A DNA stretch of 64,000 nucleotides from positions 124,001-188,000 of the forward strand of contig NZ_FXBM01000001.1 in the NCBI RefSeq assembly GCF_900177245.1, given 5' to 3'. The position numbers and the translations under genes are program-made. Positions 8,049 to 16,621 of the stretch are shown here, piece after piece. Position 1 is the stretch's first letter. Each line of letters starts with the position of its first letter. The stretch is from Rathayibacter oskolensis (GTDB taxonomy: Bacteria > Actinomycetota > Actinomycetes > Actinomycetales > Microbacteriaceae). The notes below the pieces were generated by a model. The model searched no databases and was not told where the DNA came from. It saw only the letters and a program-made list of their open reading frames with translations.

Positions 8049-9374
8049 ATGAGAGATGCGGGTGAGATCCAAGCAGCGGAGGGGACACTCGGCGCGGTCG
8101 GTGGGCTCGCTGATCTTGCGGCGCAGTTGGGTCGCTCGTCGGCGCAGATGCTGCTCGCGCGGGCCGCGGCGCTGCATGCGGCCTACCTCGCGGCGCTCGC
8201 TGTTCCGGAGTCGTTCGCTCGCGGCGCCCGGCTCTCCCGCAGCGAGGCGGGCGATCTGGTGGAGCGGTCGATCCGGGCGGAGTTCGCGGTGGCGTTGGGG
8301 ATGTCCGAGCCGGCCGCGTGTCGGGTGCTCGAGCATGCGCAGCTGCTGATGGAGGACCTGCCGTGCACGCGGGCGGCCCTCCGGGACGCGCGGATCCTGT
8401 GGGAGGCGTCCGAGGTGATCTGCGCCGCGGCGAGCACCCTTCCGGCCGCGTCGCGGGGTGCGTTGGATGCGCGGGCGGCGGAGGCGGCGCTGGTGATGAC
8501 TCCGACGCAGCTGCGCAAGGCCGTGGGCCGGATGCGGGACCAGCTGCACGAGGAACCGCTCGTGCAGCGGCATGCGCGCGCCCGTCAAGATCGCACGGTG
8601 TGGGTCAGCCCGGAGATCGACGGGATGGCGACCCTCAGTGCGCTGCTGCCCGCGCCGGTGGCGATGGGCGCGTTCGATCGGATCGACCGCATCGCCCGGA
8701 CGCTGCGCGAGGGCACCGAAGGCGATGGCGGTGATGAGCGGACGCTCGCGCAGCTGCGGGCGGATGCGCTGGCCGACCTGCTCTGCGACGGCGATGTCGC
8801 CGGAACGACTCCGGTCAGCGGCGGGAAGGACCTCACCGCGACGTTCGTCCCCGGAGTGCGCGCGGAAGTGCGGATCACACTGCCCGCGAGCACTGCTGCG
8901 GGTCTGGACGACACCCCGGCGGATCTCGACGGCTACGGCCTGATCCCCGCCGACGTCGCCCGCGACCTGGTCGGTATCGGCGCGTCCTTCACCCGGGTCC
9001 TGACCGATCCGGACACCGGGAGGGTCGCCTCCGTCGGACGCACCCACCGCGTCCCTCCGCCACGCATGCGCCTGCACCTGCAGCTGCGGGATCAGACCTG
9101 CCGCTTCCCCGGCTGCACCCGGTCAGGGTCCACGGCGGAGGCCGACCACACTCTCGAGTGGCGCAACGGCGGCGAGACCCGCCTCGAGAACCTCGCGTCG
9201 CTGTGCACCGCCCATCACCACGTCCGCCACGGCGACCGCTGGACCTACCTCCTCCGACCTGACGGCACCGCGGAGTGGTCCACCCCCACGGGACGCCGGG
9301 TCACCACGAGCCCGCCGCCACTCCCCGGGCGACCACCCGGGCCACGCTTCGATGACGAGCTGCCACCGTTCTGA
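8049..9374 (+). CDS. DUF222 / HNH endonuclease domain protein (13E12 repeat family)
   Basis: This 441-residue protein has a long helical DUF222 region (about 1-300) and a C-terminal HNH nuclease domain (about 345-395). The HNH part shows CRFPGC, then EADHTLEWRNGGET, then LCTAHHHVRH, so the metal-binding Cys and His residues are intact. A Pro-rich tail follows. The family is present in many copies in actinobacterial genomes and behaves like a mobile or selfish gene; its cellular role is not established. It is the only plus-strand gene inside the 2.8-20.4 kb minus-strand island, and an inverted pair of dispersed repeats lies just downstream (9393-9488). No Shine-Dalgarno is seen before the ATG, so a leaderless start is likely. 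Confidence 0.85.
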   Translation: MRDAGEIQAAEGTLGAVGGLADLAAQLGRSSAQMLLARAAALHAAYLAALAVPESFARGARLSRSEAGDLVERSIRAEFAVALGMSEPAACRVLEHAQLLMEDLPCTRAALRDARILWEASEVICAAASTLPAASRGALDARAAEAALVMTPTQLRKAVGRMRDQLHEEPLVQRHARARQDRTVWVSPEIDGMATLSALLPAPVAMGAFDRIDRIARTLREGTEGDGGDERTLAQLRADALADLLCDGDVAGTTPVSGGKDLTATFVPGVRAEVRITLPASTAAGLDDTPADLDGYGLIPADVARDLVGIGASFTRVLTDPDTGRVASVGRTHRVPPPRMRLHLQLRDQTCRFPGCTRSGSTAEADHTLEWRNGGETRLENLASLCTAHHHVRHGDRWTYLLRPDGTAEWSTPTGRRVTTSPPPLPGRPPGPRFDDELPPF

Positions 9375-9392
9375 CGTTCGTAGGAAGGTGGG

Positions 9393-9488
9393 TCTTGATA
9401 CGCCGCTGCGCGGCTACTCGACCAGCAAGCGCCAGGGTGTGCCTGATGCCTGCTGATCGAGCAGCCGCGCAGTGGGCATTTCGAGATC
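9393..9488. repeat. Inverted pair of dispersed intergenic repeats (REP/REPIN-like)
   Basis: The first arm (9393-9426) reads TCTTGATACGCC, GCTGCGCGGC, then TACTCGACCAGC. The second arm (9452-9488) is the same family in reverse orientation, CTGATCGAGCAGCCGCG then TTTCGAGATC. Each arm holds a small GCCG...CGGC-type palindrome. The arms are separated by 25 bases and follow the HNH gene directly. Related arms occur at 55066-55103 and 55155-55190. Confidence 0.65.
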
Positions 9489-9526
9489 CGCTACCGGCCG
9501 GCTGGGAGGCCGGCAGGGCGCGCGGG

Positions 9527-10222
9527 TCAGACCGCGGCGGCCGCCTGCTCGCGCGACCAGGCCGCGGCCGCGGCGAGCTCGTCGGGGTCGACGGGCGCGG
9601 CCACCGCACCGCCGGGCTGGGACGCGAGCCACTCCTCCGTCGCCACGGGCACGGGGTGCTTGTAGTCGCTCGTGACCGTCGTGTAGAGCGAGCCGCCGAG
9701 GCGGGCGACCGGGCGGTACTTCGCGATGTCGATGCGACCGCTCCCGTCGAGGATCCCGTCGTCGGCGTGCACCGCGAGCACCTGAGCGAACACGACGTGC
9801 GCGTCGTACACCTCGGTCTCGCGCAGCAGCACGCACTCGAGCGCGACCTTCGCCATCGCGAGCCGCTTCGGGCGGACCCGCGTGGAGTCGAGCAGCTCGA
9901 GCCCCAGCAGCGCCGCCTCGTCGACCGACGGAGGCGTGATCGCGGCCGTCGCGGTCTGGACCTCGGCCTGCCCGTCGGTGACGAGGTTGACCACGAACTC
10001 GCCCGTCGCGGCGATGTTGTCGTGCGAGTCCTTCTCGCCGGTGAACGAGATCATCAGGGTGGGCGGGTCCATCGTCACGAGCGTGAAGTACGAGAAGGGG
10101 GCGAGGTTGCCCACTCCTTCGGCGCTCTCGGTGCCGACCCAGGCGATCGGCCGGGGCACCACCGCGTTCTTGACCATCCAGATGAAGTCGTGGGTCGCTC
10201 CGGTGTCGTCAGCGAGGTACAT
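9527..10222 (-). CDS. Flavin reductase domain protein (FMN reductase partner)
   Basis: A 231-residue protein with the flavin-reductase-like FMN-binding split barrel. It shows VVPRPIAWVGT, NLAPFSYFT and HDNIAATGEFVVNLV in family order, ending in a low-complexity Ala-rich tail. It would reduce FMN with NAD(P)H and pass FMNH2 to the two monooxygenases at 5055-7687. The start ATG at 10222 follows the stop of the solute-binding protein gene by only 12 bases, so it is the last cistron of the importer operon. The DUF222/HNH gene now separates it from the monooxygenases. A reductase of this family without flavin supply would be inactive; the riboflavin kinase at 16622 may provide it. Confidence 0.8.
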   Translation of the reverse strand: MYLADDTGATHDFIWMVKNAVVPRPIAWVGTESAEGVGNLAPFSYFTLVTMDPPTLMISFTGEKDSHDNIAATGEFVVNLVTDGQAEVQTATAAITPPSVDEAALLGLELLDSTRVRPKRLAMAKVALECVLLRETEVYDAHVVFAQVLAVHADDGILDGSGRIDIAKYRPVARLGGSLYTTVTSDYKHPVPVATEEWLASQPGGAVAAPVDPDELAAAAAWSREQAAAAV

Positions 10223-10234
10223 GCGCGGCCCCCC

Positions 10235-11764
10235 TCATTCCCAGCTCGCCTCGCGCCAGTCGACGTGACCGTCGGCGCGCGGAGTCCAGTCGAGCCCGGG
10301 GGCCACTCCGTAGGTGCCGACGGTGTAGTCGATGTTCGCGAGGTGGGTGCGCTCGGCGTTCAGCTGCCAGATCTCGGCGATGACGTCGTTGCGGGCGTCG
10401 ACGTCGACCGTGGCGTTCGCCTCCACGATCAGCGCGTCGACATCGGGGTCGGAGAAGATGGCGTAGCCCGTCGGGCCGTAGAGGTAGTTCAGCGTGGTGG
10501 AGGCGTCCATCATCGACGGCGAGAACTGGGTGATGTACATCCCGGGGTGCGACTTCGACGAGGTGAGCAGCACGTACGAGGCGTACTCCACTCCCTCGAG
10601 CTCGACGGTGATGCCGACCTCGGCGAGCTGCGAGGCGATCGCCTGCGCGACCTCGGCCGAGTTCGGCACGTTGCCGCCCGTGGGGTACTGGAAGGTGATC
10701 GCGCTGCCGTCGTAGCCGGAGGACTCGACCAGCTCGGCGGCCGCATCCGGGTCGTACTCGAGGTCGGGCAGCTCGTCGTCGAAGCCGTTCACGTTCGGGG
10801 CGACCGAGGAGGCGTTCGCGACGGTCGCGTAGCCGTCGTGGATGGTCTCGATGATGGTCTCGCGGTCGATCGCCATGCTGATCGCGTTCCGGAGGTCCTC
10901 GTTCGCGAGCGGGCCGCCCGAGGTCTCGTTGAAGCCGACGTAGATCAGCTGGTTCGACTGGCTCTCGGCGACCGTGTAGCCGGAGCCGTCGACCGAGGCG
11001 ACCTGCGCGGGGGTGATCGCGGTGAGGTCGATGTCACCCGAGAGCAGGCCGTTCAGGCGGGCGTCGGCGTCGGCGATGGGCTCGACCGTGACGTTCGCGA
11101 TCGCCGGCTCGCCGCCCCAGTAGTCGGGGTTCGCGGCGAGCTCGGTCGACACTCCGGGCGTCCAGCTCTCGAAGGTGTAGGGGCCCGAGCCGATCGGCGC
11201 CTCGGCGAAGCCGGCGGAGCCGACCTCGGTGTAGTACGCCTCCGGGACGATCGAGATGTAGTAGACCCGGCGCGTGAAGACGGAGTCGCCGGCCGTGAGC
11301 TGGAAGGTGATCTCGGTGTCGCTGGTCACCTCCATGCTCGCGATGTTGTTCGTGTAGATCTTGTTCAGCGAGTCGGGGGAGTCGATGACCGCCTGGAAGC
11401 TGAAGCGCACGTCCTCCGCGGTGACCGGCGTGCCGTCGGTGAAGGTGGCGTCGTCGCGGATGGTGAAGGTCCAGGTCTTCGCGTCCTCGCTCGCGGTCCA
11501 CTCGGTCGCGAGCCGCGGCTGCAGCTCGCCCTCGCCGTCGACGGTGGTGAGCTGGTCGTAGACCGCGTGGAAGATGTTGGTGCTGTAGAGCCCGTTGTCG
11601 ATCACGGGGTCGGCGTTGGCGAGGTCGCTCGGCTGGGCGACGACGATCGAGTCCTTCGTCGCGCCGCCCTCGCTCGAGGAGGCGTCGCCGCTGCAGGCGG
11701 TGAGCAGGAGTGCGACGGCGGCGGCGGAGGCCGCCGCGGCCGAGAGCCGGGTGCGTCGGAGCAT
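10235..11764 (-). CDS. ABC importer solute-binding lipoprotein (peptide/nickel/opine family 5)
   Basis: This 509-residue family-5 solute-binding protein has a lipoprotein signal ending LLLTAC, with Cys24 as the predicted lipid-modified residue. It then shows the family-typical stretch for dipeptide, nickel, opine or glutathione receptors (WTFTIRDDATFTDGTPVTAEDVRFSF). It captures the imported compound outside the membrane for the permeases at 13579-15422. It lies 143 bases after the ATPase gene, and that gap contains a 16-bp tandem repeat. Its own ATG at 11764 follows an AAGGCA-like site. The family does not tell the ligand. Confidence 0.9.
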   Translation of the reverse strand: MLRRTRLSAAAASAAAVALLLTACSGDASSSEGGATKDSIVVAQPSDLANADPVIDNGLYSTNIFHAVYDQLTTVDGEGELQPRLATEWTASEDAKTWTFTIRDDATFTDGTPVTAEDVRFSFQAVIDSPDSLNKIYTNNIASMEVTSDTEITFQLTAGDSVFTRRVYYISIVPEAYYTEVGSAGFAEAPIGSGPYTFESWTPGVSTELAANPDYWGGEPAIANVTVEPIADADARLNGLLSGDIDLTAITPAQVASVDGSGYTVAESQSNQLIYVGFNETSGGPLANEDLRNAISMAIDRETIIETIHDGYATVANASSVAPNVNGFDDELPDLEYDPDAAAELVESSGYDGSAITFQYPTGGNVPNSAEVAQAIASQLAEVGITVELEGVEYASYVLLTSSKSHPGMYITQFSPSMMDASTTLNYLYGPTGYAIFSDPDVDALIVEANATVDVDARNDVIAEIWQLNAERTHLANIDYTVGTYGVAPGLDWTPRADGHVDWREASWE

Positions 11765-11861
11765 GGGGGAGTGCCTTTCGTCGAGGGGCGGGCGCGCGGG
11801 GGCGGCACCCGACCGGCGCGGGGACGCGCGGGAGGGTCGTGAAGGCGGAGCTGGGTGCTGC

Positions 11862-11909
11862 GGTGCTGCGGTGGGTCGGTGCTGCGGTGGGTCGGTGCTG
11901 TGGTGGGTC
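11862..11909. repeat. Three tandem 16-bp repeats between ATPase and binding-protein genes
   Basis: Three adjacent units, GGTGCTGCGGTGGGTC twice and GGTGCTGTGGTGGGTC once, occupy 11862-11877, 11878-11893 and 11894-11909; a shortened unit precedes them. The last unit overlaps the ATPase stop codon (11908-11910). It lies in the intercistronic part of the importer message. Copy number may vary between strains. Confidence 0.75.
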
Positions 11910-13575
11910 AGGCGGCGGCGGGGAGGGTGCGCCGGCGGCGGGTCGGGTCGGGAACGGGGGCGGAGGCGAGAAGGGAGCGCGTGTAGTCGTGCTGCGGGGA
12001 GTCGAAGACCGAGGCGGTCGGCCCCGTCTCGACGAAGACGCCGCGGTGCATGACCGCCACGTCGTCGGCGAGGGCGCGGACGACGGAGAGGTCGTGCGAG
12101 ACGAAGAGGTAGGCGAGGCCGAGCTCCGACTGCAGCTCGGTGAGCAGAGCCATCACCTGGGCCTGGATCGACACGTCGAGGGCCGAGGTGGGCTCGTCGA
12201 GCACGAGCACGTCGGGCTTGAGCGCCAGGGCTCTGGCGATGCCGATCCGCTGGCGCTGTCCGCCCGAGAAGTCGGACGGGCGGCGGCCCGCCATCTCGCG
12301 GCTGAGGCCGACCTGGTCGAGCACCTCGGCCACGCGGGCCGCGGAGTAGACGCGGTTGATCCTGAGCGGCTCGGCCACGATCTCGTGCACCGTGAGCCGC
12401 GGGTCGAGGGAGGAGTACGGGTCCTGGAACACCGCCTGGATCGAGGAGCGCAGCGGCCTGCGAGCGCGGTCGCTCAGCTCGGAGACGACGGTCCCGCGGT
12501 AGCTGATCGAGCCCGACGTCGGCTTCTGCATGCCCAGGATCGTGCGGACGAGGGTCGACTTGCCGCAGCCCGACTCGCCGACCAGCCCGAGGGTCCGGCC
12601 GGCCTCGAGCCGGAACGAGACGCCGTCGACCGCGCGGAACGGCTCCGCCGAGCGGCCCCAGGCGCCGCGCTGCGGGAAGTGGACGCGCACCTCCGACACC
12701 TCGACGACGGCCTCGGCGTGCGGGTGGTCGACCCCGGTGACGACGGGGGCGACGGCCCGTGCCTCCGTGCCCGTGACAGGGAGGATGCTCGCGAGCAGTC
12801 GCTTCGTGTAGTCGTCCTGCGGGTCGCGGAAGATGTCGAGCGTCGTGCCGCTCTCGACGATGCGGCCCTGGTGCATGACGAGCACCCGGTCGGCGTTCTC
12901 GGCGACGAGCCCGAGGTCGTGGGTGACGAGGACGAGCGAGGATCGGAGGCGCTCGCGCACCTCCTGCAGCACGCCCATCACCTGGGCCTGCACGGTGACG
13001 TCGAGCGCGGTCGTCGGCTCGTCGGCGATGAGCATGCCCGGCTCGTGGGCGATGGCCATCGCGATCATGACGCGTTGGCGCTGCCCGCCCGAGAGCTCGT
13101 GCGGGTACGACCGCAGCCTCCGCTCGGGCTCGGGCAGGTGCACGAGATCGAGCAGCCGGAGCGACTTCGCGCGCACCTCGGCCTTCGAGAGGCCCTTCTC
13201 GTGCAGCGTGATCATCTCGGCGATCTGAGTGCCGATGCGCATCACCGGGTTCAGCGAGGTCATCGGGTCCTGGAAGATCATCGAGAGCGAGCCGCCGCGG
13301 ATCGAGCGGAGCGCCGCCTCGTCGACCGAGCGCAGGTCGACTCCGCCGAGGAGGATCTCGCCACGGGTCACCCGCACCCCGCGGGGCAGGAGGCCCATCG
13401 TCGAGAGCATCGTCATCGACTTGCCCGAGCCGGACTCGCCGACGATCGCGACGACCTCTCCGGGCATGACGTCGAAGCCGATGCCGTCGACGAGGCGGAC
13501 GGGTGCGTCCTTCGGGCCGGCCTCGATGACGAGGTCGCGGACGCTGAGGACCGGGACGGCTTCTTCGGGGGACAT
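11908..13575 (-). CDS. ABC importer ATPase with two fused nucleotide-binding domains (DppD-DppF type)
   Basis: A 555-residue protein with two complete ABC ATPase domains. The first has Walker A GESGSGKS (46-53), signature LSGGQRQRV and Walker [12 protein letters not shown]. The second has [17 protein letters not shown] and [10 protein letters not shown]. Each half matches the oligopeptide/dipeptide transporter ATPases, so this single gene replaces the usual DppD plus DppF. It starts with ATG at 13575, 3 bases after the stop of the upstream permease gene. It powers uptake by the permease pair. All catalytic motifs look intact. Confidence 0.92.
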   Translation of the reverse strand: MSPEEAVPVLSVRDLVIEAGPKDAPVRLVDGIGFDVMPGEVVAIVGESGSGKSMTMLSTMGLLPRGVRVTRGEILLGGVDLRSVDEAALRSIRGGSLSMIFQDPMTSLNPVMRIGTQIAEMITLHEKGLSKAEVRAKSLRLLDLVHLPEPERRLRSYPHELSGGQRQRVMIAMAIAHEPGMLIADEPTTALDVTVQAQVMGVLQEVRERLRSSLVLVTHDLGLVAENADRVLVMHQGRIVESGTTLDIFRDPQDDYTKRLLASILPVTGTEARAVAPVVTGVDHPHAEAVVEVSEVRVHFPQRGAWGRSAEPFRAVDGVSFRLEAGRTLGLVGESGCGKSTLVRTILGMQKPTSGSISYRGTVVSELSDRARRPLRSSIQAVFQDPYSSLDPRLTVHEIVAEPLRINRVYSAARVAEVLDQVGLSREMAGRRPSDFSGGQRQRIGIARALALKPDVLVLDEPTSALDVSIQAQVMALLTELQSELGLAYLFVSHDLSVVRALADDVAVMHRGVFVETGPTASVFDSPQHDYTRSLLASAPVPDPTRRRRTLPAAA

Positions 13576-13578
13576 GCG

Positions 13579-14508
13579 CTACTCCGCCTTCTGCGACTGG
13601 ACGCCGGTGAGGCGCTGGCTCATGAACTGGAGCCCGGCGACGAGCATGAACAGCATCACGCCGGGGAGGATCGTGATCATCGGGCTGTCGCGGAGGTAGG
13701 TCTGTCCCTCCTCGATCATCCCGCCCCAGCTGGGGGTGGGCGCCTGGATGCCGAGGCCCAGGAACGACAGCGCCGCCTCGAGCAGCACGATCACGCCGAG
13801 GTCGAAGGGCACCAGCACGGCGAGGGCGGGGACGACGTTCGGCACGAGGTGCTTGCGGAGGATCCAGCCGTGCGTCGCGCCGTGGGTCTTCGGCGCCCAG
13901 ATGAACTCGCGCTCCCGGAGCGACCAGGCCGTCGCCCGGGCGACGCGAGCGTAGCCGACCCAGTTGGCGACTCCGATGACCACGATCAGGGTGATCACGC
14001 TCGGGCCGACCGCCGAGACGATCGCGATCAGCAGCAGCATGATCGGAATGGCGAGCTGGATGTCGGACAGCGCCGAGATGACGTTGTCGAGCCGGCCGCC
14101 GAAGTAGCCCGCGATGAGCCCGAGGGTGACGCCGATCAGCAGGTTCAGCGCGACGGCCGGCACCGCGATCGAGAGCGAGACGCGGCCCGCGACGGCGAGC
14201 CGCGAGAGCAGGTCGCGGCCGAGCGCGTCGGTGCCGAGCAGGTGCGCCGGGTCGGCGAACGGCAGGAGGAAGCGGGCGCGCAGATCCTGCGTGTCGGGGT
14301 CGAAGAAGGGCAGCACCGGCACGAGCACGATGGTCAGCACGACGATGACGACGAGCCCGGTGGCCACGTAGAAGGAGGCGCTCAGCGGCGTGCGCGACGA
14401 GCCCGGCTGCGGCCTGCGGAACAGCCAGCGCACCCGCTGGATCGCGAGGGTCTGGGTGGAGGTCGGCGCGGACGCGGGGGTCGGCACCAGGATCGGGTCG
14501 GGGCTCAC
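13579..14508 (-). CDS. ABC importer permease (DppC type)
   Basis: A 309-residue inner-membrane permease with about six helices. The N-terminal segment and the [19 protein letters not shown] element are typical of DppC/OppC proteins, and the ATPase-contact loop ([23 protein letters not shown], split by position about 195-217) is present. It pairs with the DppB-type permease to form the channel. The GTG start at 14508 overlaps the stop of that gene by 4 bases (GTGA), indicating translational coupling. Confidence 0.9.
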   Translation of the reverse strand: MSPDPILVPTPASAPTSTQTLAIQRVRWLFRRPQPGSSRTPLSASFYVATGLVVIVVLTIVLVPVLPFFDPDTQDLRARFLLPFADPAHLLGTDALGRDLLSRLAVAGRVSLSIAVPAVALNLLIGVTLGLIAGYFGGRLDNVISALSDIQLAIPIMLLLIAIVSAVGPSVITLIVVIGVANWVGYARVARATAWSLREREFIWAPKTHGATHGWILRKHLVPNVVPALAVLVPFDLGVIVLLEAALSFLGLGIQAPTPSWGGMIEEGQTYLRDSPMITILPGVMLFMLVAGLQFMSQRLTGVQSQKAE

Positions 14509-15422
14509 TGCAGTCTCACTCTCGGGTCGAGTGCCGCGTAGACGAGGTCGACGAGGAAGTTGACGAGGACGAAGAACAGCGCGATGACGAGGATCGCCGA
14601 CTGCACGACGGTGTAGTCGCGGTTCGAGATCGACTGCATCAGCAGCTGCCCGACTCCCGGCCAGTTGAAGACCAGCTCGACGACCACCGTGCCGCCCAGC
14701 AGGGCGCCCAGGTTCAGGCCGGCGACGGTGATCACGGGGAGGAGCGCGTTGGGCAGCATGTGGCGGAGGATGACGACGCTCCGACGCTGCCCCTTCGCGT
14801 AGGCGGTGCGGACGTAGTCCATCCGGTACTGCTCGGCGAAGCCGGTGTCGAGGAGGCGGATGTAGAGCGCGAGCTCGAGGGTCGCGATCGTCACCGCCGG
14901 CAGGATGATCGACAGCGGCGAGTTGTTGCCCAGCGCGGGCAGCACGCCCAGGCTCACGGCGAACACCATCACCAGCAGGATGCCGAACCAGAACGACGGG
15001 ATCGCCTGGCGGGCGCTGGCGAACCAGAGCACCGCGTTGCGCAGCCGCGACGAGTCCGACAGCTGCAGGATCAGCACCACCACGAACGCGAGCGCGAGCC
15101 CGAGGACGAAGCTGGTGAGCGCGAGCTGGAGCGTGGCGGGCATCCGCTGCAGCACCAGCTCGAGCGAGGGCGTTCCCTGGCGGAGGGAGTCGCCGAAGTC
15201 GCCGGTGATCGCCCCCGCGAGGAAGCCGGTGTACTGGAACAGGAGCGGCTGGTCGAAGCCGAGGCTCGCCGAGAGGCGCGCGATGTCCTCCTGCGACGCC
15301 TCCGGCCCGAGGAGCAGGGCGGCGGGGTTGCCCGACAGGCGGACGAGGAAGAAGGCGACCGTCACGACTCCGAAGACCGTGACGAGGCCCTGGACGAGCC
15401 GGCGTGAGACGAAGCGGACCAC
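14505..15422 (-). CDS. ABC importer permease (DppB type)
   Basis: A 305-residue permease with the DppB/OppB N-terminal helix followed by RLSGNPAALLLGPEAS and the loop RTAYAKGQRRSVVILRHMLPNA that docks on the ATPase. About six membrane helices are visible. It is the first gene of the importer operon (15422 down to 9527) and starts with GTG at 15422, preceded by AAAGGAG. Just upstream lie a five-fold 17-bp repeat and then the GntR/UTRA gene, so expression is probably regulated at that site. Confidence 0.9.
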   Translation of the reverse strand: MVRFVSRRLVQGLVTVFGVVTVAFFLVRLSGNPAALLLGPEASQEDIARLSASLGFDQPLLFQYTGFLAGAITGDFGDSLRQGTPSLELVLQRMPATLQLALTSFVLGLALAFVVVLILQLSDSSRLRNAVLWFASARQAIPSFWFGILLVMVFAVSLGVLPALGNNSPLSIILPAVTIATLELALYIRLLDTGFAEQYRMDYVRTAYAKGQRRSVVILRHMLPNALLPVITVAGLNLGALLGGTVVVELVFNWPGVGQLLMQSISNRDYTVVQSAILVIALFFVLVNFLVDLVYAALDPRVRLQ

Positions 15423-15480
15423 TCGGGCTCCTTTCGCTGGGGGCGACGCTCGAGACGTGACCGGTGGGGAGGTGCTGCCT

Positions 15481-15558
15481 GATCAGTACAGGTACCTGAT
15501 CAGTACAGGTGCCTGATCAGTACAGGTGCCTGATCAGTACAGGTGCCTGATCAGTACA
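15481..15558. repeat. Tandem 17-bp repeat array, candidate operator for the importer operon
   Basis: Four full units GATCAGTACAGGTGCCT (the first has A for G at position 13) and a fifth 10-base partial unit run head to tail. Each junction contains the palindrome CTGATCAG, and CCTG...CAGG arms recur. The array sits 59 bases before the importer start codon and 106 bases after the GntR/UTRA stop. The 17-bp spacing puts successive palindromes on rotated faces of the helix. Operator function is inferred from position. Confidence 0.8.
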
Positions 15559-15565
15559 GCGGGTG

Positions 15566-15595
15566 GGTATTTCGGCACCGCGTCGTCGCCGTCAA
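15566..15595 (-). promoter_or_regulatory. Candidate promoter of the importer operon
   Basis: Read on the minus strand, TTGACG (15595-15590) and AATACC (15571-15566) are separated by 18 bases. Transcription would begin just inside the 17-bp repeat array, so a protein bound to the array would block the polymerase. The -10 match is weak (3 of 6). Confidence 0.35.
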
Positions 15596-15664
15596 CGTCT
15601 GATTGCGCATCGCGTCATCTGAACGGAAACAGATCCTGACCAGGGATTTCGATCGGAGGGGCCG

Positions 15665-16534
15665 TCAATTCGCCGGTGCCGTGTCCGTCGCGCGGTCGGC
15701 GGGAGCGGTGGTGAAGCGCATCGCCTCCACGTCCGGGTCCTCGGCCCAGAGCGCGACACGGTCGCCGCGGTAGTGGCCGTAGGCGAGGATCTGCGGCACG
15801 CCCGCCGCGTCGCGCACGAGCGTCTCGCGGGTCAGGATCGCGGCGCCCTCCTTGAGGCCCAGGATGCGCGCGGTGCGCTCGTCGGCGTTGACCGCCTCGA
15901 CCGTCGCCTCCACCTGGTTGCCGGGCGCGGCGCGGACCGAGTCGATGAACACCCGGACCGAGTCGGCGAGCCCGAGCGGGTCGGGTCGGACGCCCGGGGG
16001 AGTCGCTCCCGCGAGGGGGTGGTAGCCGACGATGATCCCGGCGGGCACGCCCTCGATCGACACGAGCTGCTCGGCCAGCACCACCCGGTCGCCCTCGAGC
16101 TCGAGGCGCTCGCGGATGTGGCGGTGGGCGATCACCTCGCTGACGTCGGTGACCTCGCAGGTCATCTCGAGTCCGCCCGGGTGCTGGACCGACTCCGAGC
16201 CCATCACCCAGCCGCTCGTCGGGAGGAGCGAGAGCAGGGGAAGCTCCCAGATGCTGCCGACGACGTTGGTGCCGATGCGCTGCCGGCGACGGATCAGGCC
16301 CTCGGAGCCGAGCTGCTGCAGAGCGCTGCGGATGGAGTTGCGGCTCATCATCATCGACATGACGAGGTCGTGCTCCTCGACCAGGTCGGACTCGGTGATG
16401 AGGCCGCGGCGGATGCTCGCGCGCAGCAGGGCGTGCGCGCGGCGCGGACTGCTCTGGAGCAGTTCGCGGATGCGGCGCTGGCTTCCCTCGCGGGCGCGAC
16501 CCAGTGCTTCGGCGAGCTCGAAATCGTCGTCCAT
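15665..16534 (-). CDS. GntR-family regulator with UTRA ligand-binding domain
   Basis: A 289-residue regulator. A winged helix-turn-helix lies around residues 55-100 (SRNSIRSALQQLGSEGLIRRRQRIGTNV, given here in positions), after an unusually long helical lead of about 50 residues. The UTRA domain follows (about 120-280), with the typical FIDSVRAAP and LTRETLVRDAAGVP. UTRA domains sense small molecules, often the substrate of the neighbouring transporter. The chosen ATG at 16534 has GAGGAGG 8 bases ahead; an ATG 39 bases further upstream lacks a site. It probably controls the importer operon through the repeat array just downstream of the gene. Confidence 0.85.
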   Translation of the reverse strand: MDDDFELAEALGRAREGSQRRIRELLQSSPRRAHALLRASIRRGLITESDLVEEHDLVMSMMMSRNSIRSALQQLGSEGLIRRRQRIGTNVVGSIWELPLLSLLPTSGWVMGSESVQHPGGLEMTCEVTDVSEVIAHRHIRERLELEGDRVVLAEQLVSIEGVPAGIIVGYHPLAGATPPGVRPDPLGLADSVRVFIDSVRAAPGNQVEATVEAVNADERTARILGLKEGAAILTRETLVRDAAGVPQILAYGHYRGDRVALWAEDPDVEAMRFTTAPADRATDTAPAN

Positions 16535-16621
16535 CGCGTGCCTCCTCAGGGGGCCTCCGGCCCGAATACCCAACGTATGTGGGGTTTTGCACGGCCAGTC
16601 GCGCGTTGCGTTAACCCTGCG

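Noticed and set aside
5055-9077. A single 1340-residue minus-strand open frame through both monooxygenase genes and the HNH gene
   Set aside because: Only the first part (from 6374 down) is a real protein. The upstream part is antisense to the HNH gene and out of frame with the other monooxygenase.
11710-14541. A 943-residue plus-strand frame antisense to the importer genes
   Set aside because: It is His/Arg/Asp-rich with no family, while the minus strand codes clear ABC proteins. GC skew creates such frames.
15481-15558. CRISPR or iteron origin interpretation of the 17-bp repeats
   Set aside because: There are no spacers between units and no replication initiator gene nearby; the promoter position fits an operator better.
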